Part shown: piece after piece, positions 31,182-39,756 of the stretch
How positions within the stretch are numbered: position 1 is the first letter of the stretch
How the letters are laid out: each line of letters begins with the position of its first letter
Source: Xanthomonas translucens pv. cerealis
GTDB lineage: Bacteria; Pseudomonadota; Gammaproteobacteria; Xanthomonadales; Xanthomonadaceae
Length of the DNA stretch: 64,000 bases
NCBI RefSeq assembly: GCF_006838285.1
Contig: NZ_CP038228.1
Span: 3,472,001-3,536,000 of the forward strand
Direction of reading: 5' to 3'
The notes under the pieces: generated by a model
Told to the model about the DNA's origin: nothing
Seen by the model: the letters and a program-made list of their open reading frames with translations, nothing else
Databases searched by the model: none
Translations under genes and position numbers: made by a program

Positions 31182-31682
31182 ATGCGCCGTCCCTGGTTGC
31201 GCCGCCTGTTCCCGTCCTGGCCGCTGAGCGTCACCGTCACCGTGTTCTGGCTGCTGATGAGCGACAGCTTCGGCCTGGGTCAGCTGCTGCTGGGCGCGCT
31301 GCTGGGCGTGGCGGTGCCGCTGTTCGCCGCGCGCCTGGACCGCGAGTTCGCGCGCATCGGCTCGCTGCGCTCGGTGCCGAAGATGCTGTGCGTGGTCGCC
31401 TGGGACATCGTGCGCTCCAACGTGGTGGTGGCGCTGCAGGTGCTGGGTCCGGAATCGCGGATCCACCCCGGCTTCATCTGGGTGCCGCTGGACATCGCCA
31501 ACATCCACGGCATCGCCGCGCTGACCAGCATGATCACGCTGACCCCGGGCACGGTGTCGGCGGCGCTGTCGGACGACCGCAAATACCTGTTGGTGCACGT
31601 GCTGCACCTGGACGACGCCGAGACCGTGATCCGGCAGATCAAGACGCGCTACGAAGCGCCCCTGATGGAGATCTTCCCATGA
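31182..31682 (+). CDS. mrpE: Mrp antiporter subunit E
   Basis: A 166-residue MrpE. The N-terminus has two membrane segments (LSVTVTVFWLLMSDSFGLGQ and LLGALLGVAVPLF), followed by the family's hallmark soluble part with ITLTPGTVSAALSDDRKYLL and VHVLHLDD. Length is normal. It overlaps mrpF by four nt. Confidence 0.95.
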   Translation: MRRPWLRRLFPSWPLSVTVTVFWLLMSDSFGLGQLLLGALLGVAVPLFAARLDREFARIGSLRSVPKMLCVVAWDIVRSNVVVALQVLGPESRIHPGFIWVPLDIANIHGIAALTSMITLTPGTVSAALSDDRKYLLVHVLHLDDAETVIRQIKTRYEAPLMEIFP

Positions 31683-31963
31683 CCGGCCACATGTTCATCG
31701 ATGGCACCATCGCCGTGTGCATGCACGTGGTGGCATTGGCGATGCTGCTGGCGCTGTGGCGGCTGCTGCGCGGGCCGACCGTGCCCGACCGCATCCTGGC
31801 GCTGGACACGCTGTCGGTGACTGCGATCGCCGAGCTGATGCTGTTCGGCATGTACCTGGATTCGCCGGTGTATTTCGAGGCCGCGCTGGTCATCGCCATG
31901 CTCGGCTTCGGCAGCACCGTGGTGCTGAGCAAGTTCGTCTTGCGCCGGAACATCGTCGAATGA
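31679..31963 (+). CDS. mrpF: Mrp antiporter subunit F
   Basis: A 94-residue protein with three membrane helices. The MrpF signature is present: LRGPTVPDRILALDTL, with the conserved DR and aspartate, then ALVIAMLGFGSTVVLSKFVL. It begins MTGHMFIDGTIAVCM, with the ATG overlapping the mrpE stop. Confidence 0.95.
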   Translation: MTGHMFIDGTIAVCMHVVALAMLLALWRLLRGPTVPDRILALDTLSVTAIAELMLFGMYLDSPVYFEAALVIAMLGFGSTVVLSKFVLRRNIVE

Positions 31964-32337
31964 TCGCGCTGCTGCAGGTCGGGCTGTCGCTGCTGCTGAT
32001 CGTCGGTTGCGGCTTCATCCTGCTCGGCGCGCTGGGGCTGGTGAAGCTGTCGGACTTCTTCAAGCGCCTGCATGCGCCGACCAAGGCCAGCACCCTGGGC
32101 GTGGGCTGCGTGCTGCTGGCCTCGGTCGGCTATCACCTGTTCCTGGGCCAGGACCCGCAGCCGCGCGAACTGCTGATCACCGCCTTCCTGTTCATCACCG
32201 CGCCGATCAGCGCGCATATGATGGCCAAGGCGGCGCTGTCGCTGATGATGGAGCAGCGGCCGCAGGTGCCCAACAGCGGCGACCATGCCGACAAGGAAGG
32301 CTTGCCGCCGCCGGCGCAGCCGGACGACGAGCGCTAG
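31960..32337 (+). CDS. mrpG: Mrp antiporter subunit G
   Basis: A 125-residue last subunit, with three hydrophobic segments (LLQVGLSLLLIVGCGFILLG, LGVGCVLLASVGYHLF, LLITAFLFITAPISAHMMAK) and the MrpG motif DFFKRLHAPTKASTLG. The tail is long, polar and proline-rich. It overlaps mrpF by four nt. It is followed by a family-1 palindrome that separates the operon from a convergent gene. The Mrp complex exports Na+ or K+ at high pH and salt in other bacteria. Confidence 0.94.
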   Translation: MIALLQVGLSLLLIVGCGFILLGALGLVKLSDFFKRLHAPTKASTLGVGCVLLASVGYHLFLGQDPQPRELLITAFLFITAPISAHMMAKAALSLMMEQRPQVPNSGDHADKEGLPPPAQPDDER

Positions 32338-32352
32338 CCGCGCTGGCGCAGC

Positions 32353-32424
32353 CCTGCAGGAGCGGCTTCAGCCGCGACAGAATCTACCCGTAGAGCCTGT
32401 CGCGGCTGAAGCCGCTCCTACAGG
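32353..32424. repeat. Family-1 REP-like palindrome
   Basis: Arms CCTGCAGGAGCGGCTTCAGC and GCTGAAGCCGCTCCTACAGG, inverted, 16 nt past mrpG and between convergent genes, where it could stop transcription from both sides. Confidence 0.93.
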
Positions 32425-32472
32425 TGGCGTCGTCTGCATGGGAGCACAGCCGGCAACCGGTTCCCCGCTTTT

Positions 32473-32498
32473 CCGAGTCCCGAGTCCCCGGTCCCGCC
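32473..32498. repeat. Family-3 GGGAC-type repeat, single arm
   Basis: CCGAGTCCCGAGTCCCCGGT and continuing CCCGCC, immediately after the antiporter stop codon at 32499. The same motif lies at the 3' ends of two other minus-strand genes in this window. Confidence 0.8.
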
Positions 32499-33449
32499 TC
32501 ACCCCACCAACACCACTTCCAGCCCGATCCAGGCCAGGAACGCGACCAGCAATACCGCGCCTTCGCCGCGGCTGATGCGCATGTCGCCGCGCAGCATCGG
32601 ATACAGCACCACGCTCAGCGCCACCGCCGCCGGCAATTCCAGACGCACGAATGAGGCCGGCAGCGGCAACGGGCGCAGCGCCGCCATGCCGCCGATCACC
32701 ACCAGCAGGTTGAACAGGCTGGAGCCGAGCACATGCCCGACCACCATGTCGCCCTGGCCGCGGCGCGCAGCGGCGATCGCTGCGGCGGCTTCCGGCAGCG
32801 CGGTGCCGATCGCCACCGGCAACAGGCCCACCAGCAGCGGCGACAAGCCCCAGGCGGCGCCGAGCCGCGGCGCCGCATCGACCACGAGCTTGGCGCCGAC
32901 ATACAGCAGCAAGACCGCGATCAGCAGCCGCAGCAGGTTCAGGCCGAGCGCGGTCCGGGTTACCGCATAGCCGGACAGGCCGAGCTGGCGCGCGGCATCT
33001 TCGCTGCGCGCGCGGCGCAGCAGGAACACCACCACGCCGACGAAGCCCAGCAACAGCAGCACGCCTTCCATGCGCGAGATCGCCCCGTCCAGGCCGAACC
33101 CGATCAGCGCCAGCGTCGCCACCGCCAGCACCAGCAGCAACGGCGCCAGCATCCGCGTGCGCACCAGCAGCGGTGCCGCCAGCGCGGCCAGCGCCAGGGT
33201 CAGGCCGAGGTTGGCGATGTTGCTGCCGACCGCGTTACCCAGCGCAAGGTCCTGCGCGCCGACCGCATAGGCGCGCGCATTGACCGCCAGCTCCGGCAAC
33301 GAGGTCCCGAACGCCACCAGCAGCAGGCCGGCGACGAACGGCGAGGCGCCGCAGCGCTGCGCCAGACCCGAGGCCGCCTTGACGATCGAATCGCCGCCCA
33401 AGGCCAGCAGCAGCAGTCCCACCAGCACCAAGCCGATCGCGCTCGCCAT
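32499..33449 (-). CDS. CaCA-family calcium/sodium antiporter (YrbG-like)
   Basis: A 316-residue membrane antiporter with ten hydrophobic segments and the two inverted alpha repeats of the CaCA family: first repeat LLVAFGTSLPELAVN with GNAVGSNIANLGLTL, second repeat PVAIGTALPEAAAA with GHVLGSSLFNLLVVI. The ATG at 33449 (MASAIGLVLVGLLLLALGGD) has GAGGGG seven nt upstream; an ATG six codons earlier is less likely. Convergent with the mrp operon. Physiological ion is unproven. Confidence 0.9.
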   Translation of the reverse strand: MASAIGLVLVGLLLLALGGDSIVKAASGLAQRCGASPFVAGLLLVAFGTSLPELAVNARAYAVGAQDLALGNAVGSNIANLGLTLALAALAAPLLVRTRMLAPLLLVLAVATLALIGFGLDGAISRMEGVLLLLGFVGVVVFLLRRARSEDAARQLGLSGYAVTRTALGLNLLRLLIAVLLLYVGAKLVVDAAPRLGAAWGLSPLLVGLLPVAIGTALPEAAAAIAAARRGQGDMVVGHVLGSSLFNLLVVIGGMAALRPLPLPASFVRLELPAAVALSVVLYPMLRGDMRISRGEGAVLLVAFLAWIGLEVVLVG

Positions 33450-33666
33450 CGCCCATCCCCTCGCCATTACGATGCGCGATTCTATGCGCAGCGCGGATGA
33501 TGCGGCTGTCATCGTGGCAGTGGCATGGTGCGGATGGCCAGGCGGATTCGTTGACGCCGGGCGCCGGCGGTGTCGGCCGTAGCCCGATGGTCGCAGGAGG
33601 ACCGCAGTTGTTCCTGCACGGATGACGGCTAGCGCTGGATGGGGGCAGCTTCGGGCGGCTTGCGGC

Positions 33667-33900
33667 CATCGGCTGCGGAAACTGCCCGAAACCGTCGAGG
33701 TCGCCGCTGCGTTCGTCGCGACTGAAGTCGCTCCCACATGGGGCTTGCGGCGGGCCGGTTGGGCGAACTGTGACAGGGGCTCAGCGTGACTTTGGGTCAT
33801 CGGCCACGGCAACTACCCGATATCGTCGGGGCCGCCGCTGCGTTCGTCGCGGCTGAAGTTGCTCCTATAGAGACTTGCGACGGGATGCATGGGCGAACTG
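33667..33900. repeat. Diverged tandem duplication of about 104 bp, each with a family-1 half site
   Basis: Units 33667-33770 and 33798-33900 align throughout: both start CATCGGC, pass GCGTTCGTCGCG..TGAAGT and end GGGCGAACTG. Each carries one family-1 arm (33711-33740 and 33842-33870). The gap 33450-33924 has no gene that I recognise apart from this duplication. Confidence 0.85.
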
Positions 33901-33924
33901 CGGGGGTACGCGCATTGGCTTTTC

Positions 33925-34581
33925 CTAGCCGCAAGCTTCCACGTAGTCCACCTGCGGCGGCAGACCCACGCGCCAGGCGGTCGCCTTGCCTGCGGCGTCG
34001 GTCTCGAACACCAGCACGCCGGACTGGGCATTGGGGCCAACGATACGCAGGACCTTGCCGCCTTCGATGTACTTGTGCGGCTGCTCCTGCACGCGCCCGG
34101 CGTACAGCGCGCGCAATTGCGCCAGGTCCATGCCGACCTTGCCGCCGCCCGGCGCGGTTTCCTTGGCGGTGCGCACGTCGTAACGCACCAGCTTGTCGGC
34201 TTCGAACATCAGGCCGAAGTCGGCACTGCCCTTGGCCCAGCGCGGCTTGAGCACATGGCAGCCGCCGGCCGCGCCGGGCTGGCCGTCAAGTTCGCCGCCC
34301 CAGGCCGCGCGCGCCTGCGCCGCGCTCATGCCCAGGCGCAGCTCGCCATAGCCGTCGTCGCGGGCGAGCTGACCCTCGGCCTGCGCCATCTGCGGCGGCA
34401 TCGCCGCGGCAGGGGCCTGCGCCGGGGGGACGTCGGTATCGGGCTGGTCCAGCGCCGGCGGCGGCAAGGCGTCATCGTTCGCCGTGGCGGGCGCGGGCGT
34501 TGCCGGCGGCGGTGGCGGCGCCTTGTCGCAGGCGCTCAGCGCCAGCAGCAGCAATGCGGCGGCGGGCAGGGTCGGCTTCAT
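33925..34581 (-). CDS. Predicted lipoprotein of unknown function
   Basis: A 218-residue secreted lipoprotein. Signal peptide with lipobox LSAC (Cys18), then a proline/alanine-rich linker (to about residue 75) and a C-terminal domain with ELRLGMSAAQARAAWGGELD, a pattern seen in small envelope proteins with a conserved Gly-Met turn. Two cysteines (GGCHVLKP and VEACG at the end) may form a disulfide. No function can be assigned. Upstream lies a GGTCGG tandem repeat. Confidence 0.75.
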   Translation of the reverse strand: MKPTLPAAALLLLALSACDKAPPPPPATPAPATANDDALPPPALDQPDTDVPPAQAPAAAMPPQMAQAEGQLARDDGYGELRLGMSAAQARAAWGGELDGQPGAAGGCHVLKPRWAKGSADFGLMFEADKLVRYDVRTAKETAPGGGKVGMDLAQLRALYAGRVQEQPHKYIEGGKVLRIVGPNAQSGVLVFETDAAGKATAWRVGLPPQVDYVEACG

Positions 34582-34692
34582 CGCAGTTCCTCGCAAGAGC
34601 AGCGCATAGGCTAGCGCGCGTGCCGCGCGCATGCACTGCCTGGTGTTGCGCAATCGCGTCGCGGGGTCCGCTCCCGCTACCTGCGCGACGCA

Positions 34693-34718
34693 GGTCGGGG
34701 TCGGGGTCGGGGTCGGGG
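34693..34718. repeat. GGTCGG hexamer repeat (four copies)
   Basis: GGTCGG repeated four times in tandem and ending GGGC, about 110 nt upstream of the lipoprotein start. Short enough to be ordinary, but able to vary in copy number. Confidence 0.8.
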
Positions 34719-34951
34719 CAAGAGGCTGCTTCGGCTTCGGCGGAAACCGCCCCCATAAGCTCCCCATGCCGCGCATCGCCACGCGCCATACAGTGCACAG
34801 GGCACGGCCTCGCTATCGCAGCACCGACCAAACGTGGCGCCTGGCCGCGCTCACACACGCGCCATTGCCTCGCCGAAGCCACGCCTCACAGCGCCTGTCA
34901 TCAATGTTTCACCGCCGGCGGCCAAGCTTCGCACCTTCCGGTACCGCTGCC

Positions 34952-35449
34952 ATGCATCCGCGCAAGACCGCCCTCGCCCTCGCCGCACTGAAATCCCATG
35001 CCGCGCCGCTGGACATGCGCCAGCGGCGTGTGTTGATCCTGGCCGACGGCCAGCGCAGCGTGGACGAACTGGCCGCACTGGGCGGCAGCAATGCCGCGGC
35101 GATCGTGCAGGCCCTGCTGCAGCAGGGCTACCTGGACGATGGCCGCGCAAGCACCGCCGCGCCCGCGGCGCCGACACCAGCGACCGTAGCGCCGGCGGAT
35201 CCGCGCCGCGCGCTGCTCAACGCGCGCATGTACCTGCTCGATCTGCTGCAACTGCAGCGCCATCCCGCCTCACGCACCTTGCAGCAGCTGCTGCGCGACG
35301 CGCGCGAGGACGCCGACACGCTGCAAGCGATCGCGCACGCCTTGCGCGCGATGCCGGAAATGACCTCCGAGCGCTATGCGCAACGCATCCGCGAGCGCGT
35401 GCTGGAAGTGCTGCCGGCGCCGCTGCACGCCTCGCTGCAAGCCGCCTGA
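34952..35449 (+). CDS. Hypothetical protein
   Basis: A 165-residue protein of unknown function, alanine-, leucine- and arginine-rich. Residues about 1-65 (ALKSHAAPLDMRQRRVLILADGQRSVDELA) look like a small winged-helix-type domain: the DMRQRRVLIL..G-RSVDELA pattern occurs in Xanthomonas regulatory and type IV pilus-related proteins. A helical C-terminal half follows. Codon pattern is like its neighbours. The start is uncertain: the in-frame ATG at 34902 would add 17 residues. Convergent with hmgA. Confidence 0.6.
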   Translation: MHPRKTALALAALKSHAAPLDMRQRRVLILADGQRSVDELAALGGSNAAAIVQALLQQGYLDDGRASTAAPAAPTPATVAPADPRRALLNARMYLLDLLQLQRHPASRTLQQLLRDAREDADTLQAIAHALRAMPEMTSERYAQRIRERVLEVLPAPLHASLQAA

Positions 35450-35462
35450 GCGAAGCGCGCGC

Positions 35463-36761
35463 TCAGGGCGCGCGGAAGTTGCGGCGCAGGCCCTGCCAAC
35501 ACTGCTGGTAATCGCGTTGGCGATGCGCTGCGGCCAGCGCCTGCGCGGTCGGGCGCAGCACGGCGCGGGTTTCGAACATGAAGGCCATGGTGTCGGCGAT
35601 CACGTCCGGCCGCGACAGGTCCGCCTGCGCGGCCTTGTCGAAGGTCGCCGCGTCCGGGCCATGCCCGCTCATGCAGTTGTGCAGCGAGGCGCCGCCGGGC
35701 GCGAAGCCTTCGGCCTTGGCGTCGTAGACGCCGTGGAGCAGGCCCATGAACTCGCTGGCCACGTTGCGGTGGAACCATGGTGGCCGGAGCGTATGCTGCG
35801 CCACCAGCCAGCGCGGCGGGAAGATCGCCACGTCCAGGTTGGCGGTGCCTGGCGTGTCGCTGGGCGCGGTGAGCACGGTGAAGATGCTCGGATCGGGATG
35901 GTCGAAGCTGATCGAGCCGATGGTGTTGAAGCGTCGCAGGTCGTATTTGTACGGCGCGTAGTTGCCGTGCCAGGCGACCACGTCCAGCGGCGAATGCGCG
36001 ATCGGCGCCTGCCATAGGTGGCCCTGGAACTTGGCGATCAGCGCGAAATCGCCTTCGTCTTCCTCGTAGGCGGCCACCGGGGTCAGGAAATCGCGCGGAT
36101 TGGCCAGGCCGTTGGCGCCGATCGGCCCCAGCTCGGGCAGCCGCAGCAGCGCACCGAAGTTCTCGCACACGTAGCCGCGCGCTTCCGCGTCGAGCAGCAC
36201 GACGCGGAAGCGCACGCCGCGCGGGATCACCGCGATCTCCTGCGGTTCGACCTCGAGCGTGCCCAGTTCGGTGCACAGTTGCAGCCGCCCGAGTTGCGGC
36301 ACGATCAGCAGTTCGGCGTCGGCGTCGTAGAAGAAACGGCCCTGCATCGACGCGTTGGCCGCGTACAGATGCACCGCCACGCCGTGCTGCGCCGCGGCCG
36401 AGCCGTTGCCGGCCATCGTGTACAGGCCATCGACGAAATCCACCGGAGTCTGCGGCAGCGGCAGCGGACTCCAGCGCAGTTGGTCAGGCGACACCGGCCC
36501 GGCATTGAAGTCGTTATGGAAAGCGCCGGCCTGGGTGTGGGCGGCGAAGCCGCCGTGCACCGCCGCCGGGCGGATCCGGTACAGCCAGCTGCGCCGGTTG
36601 ACGCCGCGCGGCGCGGTGAACGCGGTGCCCGACAGCTGCTCGGCGTACAGGCCATGGGCCACGCACTGCGGCGAGTTCTGCCCGACCGGCAGCGCGCCGG
36701 GTACGGCCTCTGTGGCGAATTCGTTGCCGAAGCCGGACATGTAGCGATGATGGTCATGCAT
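35463..36761 (-). CDS. hmgA: Homogentisate 1,2-dioxygenase
   Basis: A 432-residue non-heme iron enzyme that opens the homogentisate ring in tyrosine catabolism. The iron ligands lie in [17 protein letters not shown] (His and Glu) and in the later [15 protein letters not shown] (His). The N-terminal region reads [20 protein letters not shown], the family signature. Length is normal. Start 36761 preceded by GAAGG nine nt upstream. It follows hppD on the same strand but the DUF559 gene lies between them. Loss of this gene normally causes brown melanin pigment. Confidence 0.97.
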   Translation of the reverse strand: MHDHHRYMSGFGNEFATEAVPGALPVGQNSPQCVAHGLYAEQLSGTAFTAPRGVNRRSWLYRIRPAAVHGGFAAHTQAGAFHNDFNAGPVSPDQLRWSPLPLPQTPVDFVDGLYTMAGNGSAAAQHGVAVHLYAANASMQGRFFYDADAELLIVPQLGRLQLCTELGTLEVEPQEIAVIPRGVRFRVVLLDAEARGYVCENFGALLRLPELGPIGANGLANPRDFLTPVAAYEEDEGDFALIAKFQGHLWQAPIAHSPLDVVAWHGNYAPYKYDLRRFNTIGSISFDHPDPSIFTVLTAPSDTPGTANLDVAIFPPRWLVAQHTLRPPWFHRNVASEFMGLLHGVYDAKAEGFAPGGASLHNCMSGHGPDAATFDKAAQADLSRPDVIADTMAFMFETRAVLRPTAQALAAAHRQRDYQQCWQGLRRNFRAP

Positions 36762-36781
36762 GAACTTGAGCCTTCGCGAGA

Positions 36782-37174
36782 TCAAGCCCCTCTCCCATCG
36801 GGAGAGGGGTTGGGGTGAGGGTACGGAGCCACCATAACGCCGCAAATTACCTGAATCACGGCGTCCGTCGACAGCAGCACATCGTTGTTCCAGAAGCGGA
36901 CGATTCGCCAGCCTTGCGACTCAAGCCAGCGCGTTCTCGCCGCATCGCGTGGTTCGCTGTGTTGCGAGCCATCGAGCTCGACGATCAGCCTGGATGCGAC
37001 ACAGCAAAAATCAGCGACATAGGGAGGAATAGGATACTGGCGCCGAAACTTGAAGCCTTGCAACTGGCCGCCTCTCAGGCAACTCCACAGTTTGCGTTCG
37101 GCATCGGTCATAGTCCGACGCAGCAAGCGTGCGTTTTCCAGTGTTGAAGTGGGGAGCGGCGGTTTGACTCTCAT
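36782..37174 (-). CDS. DUF559 domain protein (Vsr/restriction-endonuclease-like), repeat-flanked
   Basis: A 130-residue protein with the DUF559 core: N-terminal [20 protein letters not shown], then [39 protein letters not shown] and VRFWNNDVL. These match the PD-(D/E)XK-like nuclease fold of Vsr relatives (V-ELDG-QH carries the acidic catalytic pair). The last residues, [14 protein letters not shown], are encoded by a family-2 repeat. The gene sits between two inverted copies of that repeat, which may be a transmissible unit. Function is unknown. Confidence 0.88.
   Translation of the reverse strand: MRVKPPLPTSTLENARLLRRTMTDAERKLWSCLRGGQLQGFKFRRQYPIPPYVADFCCVASRLIVELDGSQHSEPRDAARTRWLESQGWRIVRFWNNDVLLSTDAVIQVICGVMVAPYPHPNPSPDGRGA
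36787..36823. repeat. Family-2 repeat, left copy (flanks DUF559)
   Basis: CCCCTCTCCCATCGGGAGAG continuing GGGTTGGGGTGAGGGTAC. It is itself a small hairpin (CCCCTCTCCC/GGGAGAGGGG) and the inverted complement of the copy at 37184-37221. Confidence 0.93.
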
Positions 37175-37183
37175 TGAGCCACC

Positions 37184-37221
37184 GTACCCTCACCCCAACC
37201 CCTCTCCCGATGGGAGAGGGG
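37184..37221. repeat. Family-2 repeat, right copy (flanks DUF559)
   Basis: GTACCCTCACCCCAACCCCT continuing CTCCCGATGGGAGAGGGG. Inverted relative to the copy at 36787. It lies just upstream of the DUF559 start and 36 nt from the hppD stop. Confidence 0.93.
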
Positions 37222-37256
37222 CTAGCGCGCTTATCGGAATTCTCCGCGGTATCGCG

Positions 37257-38369
37257 TCAGAGCACCCCGCGCTTCATCTGGTCGCGCTCGATGCTCTCGA
37301 ACAGCGCCTGGAAGTTGCCCTCGCCGAAGCCTTCGTTGCCCTTGCGCTGGATGATCTCGAAGAAGATCGGGCCGATGCAGTTCTGGGTGAATATCTGCAG
37401 CAGCTTGCGCTGCTTGGTCTCCTGATCGGCATCGATCAGGATCTTGTTCCTGGCCAGCCGCGCCACGTCTTCGCCGTGGTTGGGGATGCGCTGGTCGATG
37501 ACCTCGAAATACGCGTCCGGGGTGTCCAGGAATTCCACGCCGGCCGCGCGCATGCGCTCCACCGTCGCGTAGATATCGTCGGTGAAACAGGCGATGTGCT
37601 GGATGCCTTCGCCTTGGTAGGCGTCGAGGTATTCGTTGATCTGGCTCTTCGGGTCGGAGGACTCGTTGAGCGGGATGCGCACCACGCCGTCCGGCGCGGT
37701 CATCGCCTTGGAGGTCAGCCCGGTCTTGGCGCCCTTGATGTCGAAGTAGCGGATCTCGCGGAAGTTGAACAGGCGCTCGTAGTAGTCCGACCAGCGCTGC
37801 ATGTTGCCGAAGTAGAGGTTATGGGTCAGATGGTCGATGAAGGTCAGGCCGAAGCCGGCCGGATGCGGCTCGGCGCCCGGCAGCGGCTCGAACTCGGCGT
37901 ACACCGAGCCCTTTTCGCCATAACGATCGACCAGGTACAGCATGCAGTCGCCGATGCCCTTGACCACCGGCGCCGGCACCGCGCGCGTGTCGGCCTTGTC
38001 GGCGATGGCTTCGCCGCCGTTCTCCAATACCTTGGCGAACACGGCGTCGGCCGGATGCCGGAAGCGGATCGCGAAGCCGCAGGCGCAGGGACCATGCGCG
38101 GCGGCGAAATCGGCGGCGAACGAATCCGGGTCCTCGTTGACCAGGAAGTTGACCCCGCCCTGCCGGTACACGGTGATCGCGCGACTGCGATGGCGCAGCA
38201 CCGCGCTGAAGCCCATGCTGCGGAAATAGGCGTGCAACTGTTCGCCCTGCCCGGCCGGCGCGGCGAACTCGACGAACTCGAAGCCGTCGATGCCCATCGG
38301 GTTCTCGAAGGTGGTGACCTGCATGCCCAGGTTGGCCGGCTGGGACGGATGCTGCGGTTGTGCGCTCAT
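37257..38369 (-). CDS. hppD: 4-hydroxyphenylpyruvate dioxygenase
   Basis: A 370-residue Fe(II) dioxygenase that converts 4-hydroxyphenylpyruvate to homogentisate, the step before HmgA. The iron triad is visible in HLTHNLYFGNMQRW, GIQHIACFTDDIY and FFEIIQRKGNEGFGEGNF (His, His, Glu). The ATG at 38369 has AGGAG eight nt upstream. Divergent from the MarR gene, which may be its regulator. Confidence 0.97.
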   Translation of the reverse strand: MSAQPQHPSQPANLGMQVTTFENPMGIDGFEFVEFAAPAGQGEQLHAYFRSMGFSAVLRHRSRAITVYRQGGVNFLVNEDPDSFAADFAAAHGPCACGFAIRFRHPADAVFAKVLENGGEAIADKADTRAVPAPVVKGIGDCMLYLVDRYGEKGSVYAEFEPLPGAEPHPAGFGLTFIDHLTHNLYFGNMQRWSDYYERLFNFREIRYFDIKGAKTGLTSKAMTAPDGVVRIPLNESSDPKSQINEYLDAYQGEGIQHIACFTDDIYATVERMRAAGVEFLDTPDAYFEVIDQRIPNHGEDVARLARNKILIDADQETKQRKLLQIFTQNCIGPIFFEIIQRKGNEGFGEGNFQALFESIERDQMKRGVL

Positions 38370-38474
38370 GGCTCGTCTCCTGGAGAACGCGGACAGCGCC
38401 CGGCCGAAATTTCGGATGCGGACGGGCGCCAGACTCGCGAGAATGGTCAGTACTCTCCTCGGTTATAGTTACAT

Positions 38475-38507
38475 ATGAAACCAAAAGCAAGGTGCAATGC
38501 AGCATGA
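38475..38507 (+). CDS. 10-residue leader ORF overlapping the MarR start
   Basis: MKPKARCNAA followed by a stop that overlaps the ATG of the MarR gene in an ATGA. It begins in the AT-rich core between hppD and the regulator. It may be a coupling leader or chance; length and overlap are the only evidence. Confidence 0.3.
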   Translation: MKPKARCNAA

Positions 38508-38992
38508 CGTCGATCACTTCCTCTACCCCGCCCGCTCCCGAGCAGCCTTCGCTCGACCTGGAGCAGTTCCTGCCCTACCGCATCAGCGTGCTGTCCAACC
38601 GGATCAGCAGCAACATCGCCCGCGTCTACGGCGAGCGCTACGGCATGGCAGTGACCGAATGGCGGGTGATGGCGGTGCTGGCGCTGTACCCGGGGCTGTC
38701 GGCAGGCGAGGTGTCCGAACGCACCGCGATGGACAAGGTGGCGGTGAGCCGCGCGGTGGCGCGCCTGCTCGAGCGCGGCTTCATCCAGCGCGAGACCCAT
38801 GGCGACGACCGCCGCCGCTCGGTGCTGCACCTGTCGGAGGCGGGGGTAGAGGTCTACCAGGTGGTCGCGCCGATGGTGCTGGAATGCGAGCGCCGCCTGC
38901 TGGCGCCGTTCAGCGAGGAAGAGCAGCGCGTGTTGAACCGGTTGATCGACCGGCTGGCGGCCGAGGGGTTGCCGAGCATGACCGGCAAGTGA
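38504..38992 (+). CDS. MarR family transcriptional regulator
   Basis: A 162-residue MarR-type regulator. Winged-helix motifs: YGMAVTEWRVMAVLALYPGL (helix 2), SAGEVSERTAMDKVAVSRAVARL (recognition helix) and HGDDRRRSVLHLSEAG (wing). It is divergent from hppD with a 134-nt gap, the common arrangement for repressors of aromatic catabolism, so it may control hppD and hmgA in response to tyrosine intermediates (inference). An AT-rich core at 38462-38482 (TTATAGTTACATATGAAAC) is a candidate operator. A longer open frame to 38360 is not favoured. Confidence 0.88.
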   Translation: MTSITSSTPPAPEQPSLDLEQFLPYRISVLSNRISSNIARVYGERYGMAVTEWRVMAVLALYPGLSAGEVSERTAMDKVAVSRAVARLLERGFIQRETHGDDRRRSVLHLSEAGVEVYQVVAPMVLECERRLLAPFSEEEQRVLNRLIDRLAAEGLPSMTGK

Positions 38993-39026
38993 GGCGCGGC
39001 GCCTGAAGCAGGCGCTGACACGCGTT

Positions 39027-39098
39027 CCTGTAGGAGCGGCTTCAGCCGCGACAGGCATCGTCGGTAAGGCCTGTCGCGGCTGAAGCCGCTCCTGCAGG
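39027..39098. repeat. Family-1 REP-like palindrome
   Basis: Arms CCTGTAGGAGCGGCTTCAGC and GCTGAAGCCGCTCCTGCAGG, inverted, between the convergent MarR and thioredoxin-like genes. Confidence 0.93.
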
Positions 39099-39131
39099 AT
39101 TCGAGCGACGCTCCGCAGTCGGCCGCTACGC

Positions 39132-39740
39132 TCAGGTCTTCGGCGGCGCCCACTGCTTGAGGAAGTCGAAGAACTTCTTGCGGTCGTAGCCCTCGCCCTT
39201 CTCCAGCTCGCCGGTCAACTGCGAGTGCAGCAGCTTGCCGTCGGCATCGAGCACCAGCAGGTGCGGATAGGCCTCGATCTTCGGGTACTGGGCCAGGAAC
39301 GGTTCGTTCTTGTTGGCGTCGCTGTAGTTGACCTTGACCCACACGTAGTTGGCGTCGCGGAAACTGCGCACCTCGGCGTCGCCCTCGATCAAGTTGTCGA
39401 GGGCGTGGCACCACGGGCACCACTCGCCGCCCACGTCGAGCAGGATGCGCTTGCCGCCGCGCTTGGCTTCCACCTCGGCCGTTTCCAGGTCGTTGGCCGG
39501 ATCGCGGTTCGGATCGAACTGCGCGCCCAACGCCGCCGCCGCGGCCACGTCGGCCGCGGCGGGCGTGTTGCCCGAGGCCACCGGCTGGTTCGGATCGGCC
39601 ACCGGCGGCTTCTGCACCGAGGTGTCCAGCGGCTTGGCCGGCGCCTGTTCCGGTTCCGGCGCAGGCGCCTTGTTGCAGCCGCCCAGGGCCAGCATCAGCG
39701 CCGCCGCGCTGCCTATCGTCTTGATCGTCTTGTTCGCCAT
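39132..39740 (-). CDS. Thioredoxin-fold lipoprotein (DsbD-gamma/thioredoxin-like)
   Basis: A 202-residue exported protein. Lipobox LGGC gives a lipid anchor at Cys22; a proline/alanine-rich linker follows to about residue 65. The C-terminal thioredoxin-type domain (about 95-200) has active site GGEWCPWCHAL and the cis-proline in KIEAYPHLLVLDADG. The CPWC motif suggests a reductase or isomerase role in the envelope. Nothing nearby identifies its client. Convergent with MarR. Confidence 0.88.
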   Translation of the reverse strand: MANKTIKTIGSAAALMLALGGCNKAPAPEPEQAPAKPLDTSVQKPPVADPNQPVASGNTPAAADVAAAAALGAQFDPNRDPANDLETAEVEAKRGGKRILLDVGGEWCPWCHALDNLIEGDAEVRSFRDANYVWVKVNYSDANKNEPFLAQYPKIEAYPHLLVLDADGKLLHSQLTGELEKGEGYDRKKFFDFLKQWAPPKT

Positions 39741-39756
39741 TGCGATCTACCTCACG

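Noticed and set aside
36761..37257. Insertion sequence between hmgA and hppD
   Set aside because: There is no transposase and the gene between the repeats is DUF559; it is recorded as a repeat-flanked cassette instead.
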